This document shows positions 62,466 to 64,000 of a stretch of 64,000 bases of DNA, one piece after another; the first letter of the stretch is position 1, and every line of letters begins with the position of its first letter. The notes beneath the pieces were generated by a model. The model did not search any database and was not told the origin of the DNA. It saw nothing but the letters and a program-made list of their open reading frames with translations. This stretch comes from Roseibium aquae (GTDB taxonomy: Bacteria > Pseudomonadota > Alphaproteobacteria > Rhizobiales > Stappiaceae). A program made the translations under genes and the position numbers. The stretch is taken from contig NZ_VXDC01000008.1 in the NCBI RefSeq assembly GCF_008711285.1, forward strand, positions 1 through 64,000, written 5' to 3'.

Positions 62466-63146
62466 ATGCAAAAAGATCCGACGCAAATGTTCCTGCTCTC
62501 CGGATTGGTGCCGGAACCGCAGGACTCCGAGACCGCGAAGAAACCCGGGACGGGCCGCGACACGACCAAGAAGTCCGCACAGCCCCGGGCGCGGGCCGCG
62601 GATCACGGCGGCCCCGGAACCGGGAAATCGGCGGCAGCCAAAGGACGCAAGGCGGACAAAGCTTCGTCCGCCAGGGCGGAGGCGCGAGTGGCGGATACAG
62701 CGAGCCTCGAGGATCTGTCCCTCGACCGCTTCCTCTGCTTTGCGCTCTACTCGGCCACGCATGCGATGCAAAAGATCTATAAGCCCCTTTTGGCCGACAT
62801 CGGGTTGACCTACCCCCAATACCTCACGCTGACCGTATTGTGGGAAAAGGACAAGGTTCCCGTCGGCACGCTGACCGAACGCCTTCAGCTAGAAACCAGC
62901 ACCCTGACACCGCTGCTGAAACGGCTGGAAGCAATGGGAATGGTGGAGCGCAAGCGCAGCGAGAAGGACGAACGTCAGGTCCGCGTTTCGCTCACGAGAA
63001 AAGGCCGGGCCTTGAAGGCGAAGACGGCGCATTTCGCAAGCTGTGTTCTGGCGGAAACCGGATTGAGCAAAACCGAAGCGGCGGACCTGCAGATGCGGGT
63101 TTCGGCGTTGCGCGACACGTTGCGCAGCGGGGGCGATGAGGCGTAG
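62466..63146 (+). CDS. ohrR: OhrR (MarR family) peroxide sensor with long N-terminal extension
   Basis: 226 residues from ATG 62466 (GAGG close upstream). The winged-helix MarR domain runs from about 82: 'FLCFALYSATHAMQKIYKPL' holds the reactive Cys91, 'LTYPQYLTLTVLWEKDKVPV' and 'LTPLLKRLEAMGMVERKRSE' are the DNA-binding helices and wing, and Cys193 ('FASCVLAETGL') lies where the resolving cysteine sits in two-cysteine OhrR. Residues 1-74 form a Lys/Ala/Gly/Arg-rich disordered extension not found in the roughly 150-residue family. A GTG at 62688 with GGAGG upstream would give a normal-length protein; the extension has GC-rich third positions as in real genes, so both are plausible. Confidence 0.85.
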   Translation: MQKDPTQMFLLSGLVPEPQDSETAKKPGTGRDTTKKSAQPRARAADHGGPGTGKSAAAKGRKADKASSARAEARVADTASLEDLSLDRFLCFALYSATHAMQKIYKPLLADIGLTYPQYLTLTVLWEKDKVPVGTLTERLQLETSTLTPLLKRLEAMGMVERKRSEKDERQVRVSLTRKGRALKAKTAHFASCVLAETGLSKTEAADLQMRVSALRDTLRSGGDEA

Positions 63147-63204
63147 CAACTGACCGCCATGAGCGGGCTGGCTGCCTCACAACCTTGAAATGGCGAGGCT
63201 CTTG

Positions 63205-64000
63205 CTATCGGTCCATCGCGCGCTTGTTGATTGTCACCATCACATTGCTCGCGGTCCTGGTGTAGGGCGGCCAGAACATCGTTTCCGTGAAGAAATCCGG
63301 GTTCTCTTCGATCAGGGGGTTGGCTTCGACCAAGGTGGACGCGGCCACCATTCCGAGCCCGTTCACCACCCGCGTCTGAACGTCCTTGCCGATAAAATAA
63401 TTCGCGAAAATTTCAGCCGCTTCGAGCTTCTTTCCAGTGAGGTTTCGCGAAAAATTGATCGTATCCAGCCAAACGGTGTTGCCTTCTTCAAACTGGACCA
63501 GAGACCAGTTCCCGCCGGCCGCGTTGTGCGCTGACGCGCCTGGACCATAGGAAGCGACCAGAAGCAGTTCCTCCTTGAATTCCGGACCGGTTTCCCAGAA
63601 AAACCCGACTTGGTCGTATAGCGCGGAAACCTTGGCCTGGAGTTCACCGTCCGCCAGCGACAGCGCCGCCAGCACGTCACGATTCCCGGAAACGTCGTTG
63701 ACGTGGAAGGGCGGTTTGTCCATGGCGAGCAGAGCCAGCGCGATATTGGGTTCGAACTGCCCCTTGCTGAGCGAGAGCTTGCCCCTCCACTCCGGATCCC
63801 AAAGATCCTTTACGGAATCGGGCGTTTCGCTGAGCTTGTCCATGTTGGCCCAAATCCCGTAGGCGCCCCCTCCCCATGGAATATAAAGGACGTCCTGTCC
63901 CCGCATCCCCATCGGGATCCGGGTCAAACTCTGGTTGAGATGTTTATAATTGAGAAGGCGCGGTGATGCGGTGTCTATGGGCTGCAGCAGGTTCGCCGAC
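63205..64000 (-). CDS. ABC transporter solute-binding protein, C-terminal part (runs off the window)
   Basis: 265 residues are visible, continuing past 64000. 'MRGQDVLYIPWGGGAYGIWA', 'SLSKGQFEPNIALALLAMDK', 'TVWLDTINFSRNLTGKKLEA' and 'NPDFFTETMFWPPYTRTASN' fit the PotD/spermidine-putrescine-type extracellular binding family. The signal peptide is outside the window. The N-terminal flank also reads in frame ('LLQPIDTASPRLLNYKHLNQ'). The transporter genes would be expected beyond the right edge. Confidence 0.82.
   Translation of the reverse strand, partial: SANLLQPIDTASPRLLNYKHLNQSLTRIPMGMRGQDVLYIPWGGGAYGIWANMDKLSETPDSVKDLWDPEWRGKLSLSKGQFEPNIALALLAMDKPPFHVNDVSGNRDVLAALSLADGELQAKVSALYDQVGFFWETGPEFKEELLLVASYGPGASAHNAAGGNWSLVQFEEGNTVWLDTINFSRNLTGKKLEAAEIFANYFIGKDVQTRVVNGLGMVAASTLVEANPLIEENPDFFTETMFWPPYTRTASNVMVTINKRAMDR

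Noticed and set aside
1..64000. CRISPR array, phage genes, insertion sequences, integrases or toxin-antitoxin operons
   Set aside because: No regularly spaced repeats, transposase or phage-like protein was seen. The edge gene alone cannot support such a call.

Overview
The window looks like the chromosome of a GC-rich alphaproteobacterium. Gene order and family content point to the Hyphomicrobiales (Rhizobiales): gatCA near ruvX-pyrBC-plsY-dprA-topA-rnr-DUF983-NUDIX-rpmG, then divK-DUF3572-HAD-dinB, eipB, clpA-clpS-phasin-carboxypeptidase and DUF1489. The genus cannot be named from the sequence alone. Almost all of it is vertically inherited core genome. No insertion sequence, prophage, CRISPR array or rRNA operon was found.

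Layout. 1-0.6 kb: the left edge holds the start of a small basic DNA-binding-like protein with an upstream palindrome, two palindromes sharing one core, and a tRNA-Ser(GCT). This is the only stretch that looks like the border of an accessory region. 1-13 kb: small secreted, membrane and stress proteins (orphan solute-binding protein, Sel1-like, two DUF2147, GST, GNAT), gatB, a pair of tiny overlapping membrane proteins, a FliK-like/FlhB-C-like flagellar pair, a YjhX-type protein and a flavin oxidoreductase. 13-31.5 kb: amidotransferase genes gatC-GNAT-gatA, a self-regulating TetR gene, then the core cluster ruvX, AEC permease, pyrB with a dihydroorotase-like partner, plsY, dprA, topA, rnr, DUF983, NUDIX and rpmG, many of them with overlapping start and stop codons.

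31.7-44 kb: a chemoreceptor, the cell-cycle regulator divK, a translesion polymerase operon, eipB, RidA, a phosphodiesterase, a FemAB-like transferase, a HIT protein, a 5'-truncated PAP2 phosphatase remnant, the amino-acid exporter azlCD and a KefB-like antiporter. 44-57 kb: clpA/clpS, a phasin with TGC-rich upstream sites, a SPOR-tailed D,D-carboxypeptidase, a J-domain/VWA pair, two class III nucleotidyl cyclases, YdcF and a variant ClpP. 57-64 kb: an isovaleryl-CoA dehydrogenase operon under a MerR (LiuR-like) regulator, a GH25 muramidase, Ohr/OhrR peroxide defence and the C-terminal part of a solute-binding protein.

I found no convincing wholly new multi-gene system. The best leads are the possible island border at tRNA-Ser, a dihydroorotase that has lost nearly all of its metal ligands, the translationally coupled microprotein pair, the N-terminally extended OhrR and a dispersed hairpin repeat. 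Gene starts, domain calls and regulatory sites were read by eye, and no database search was run.
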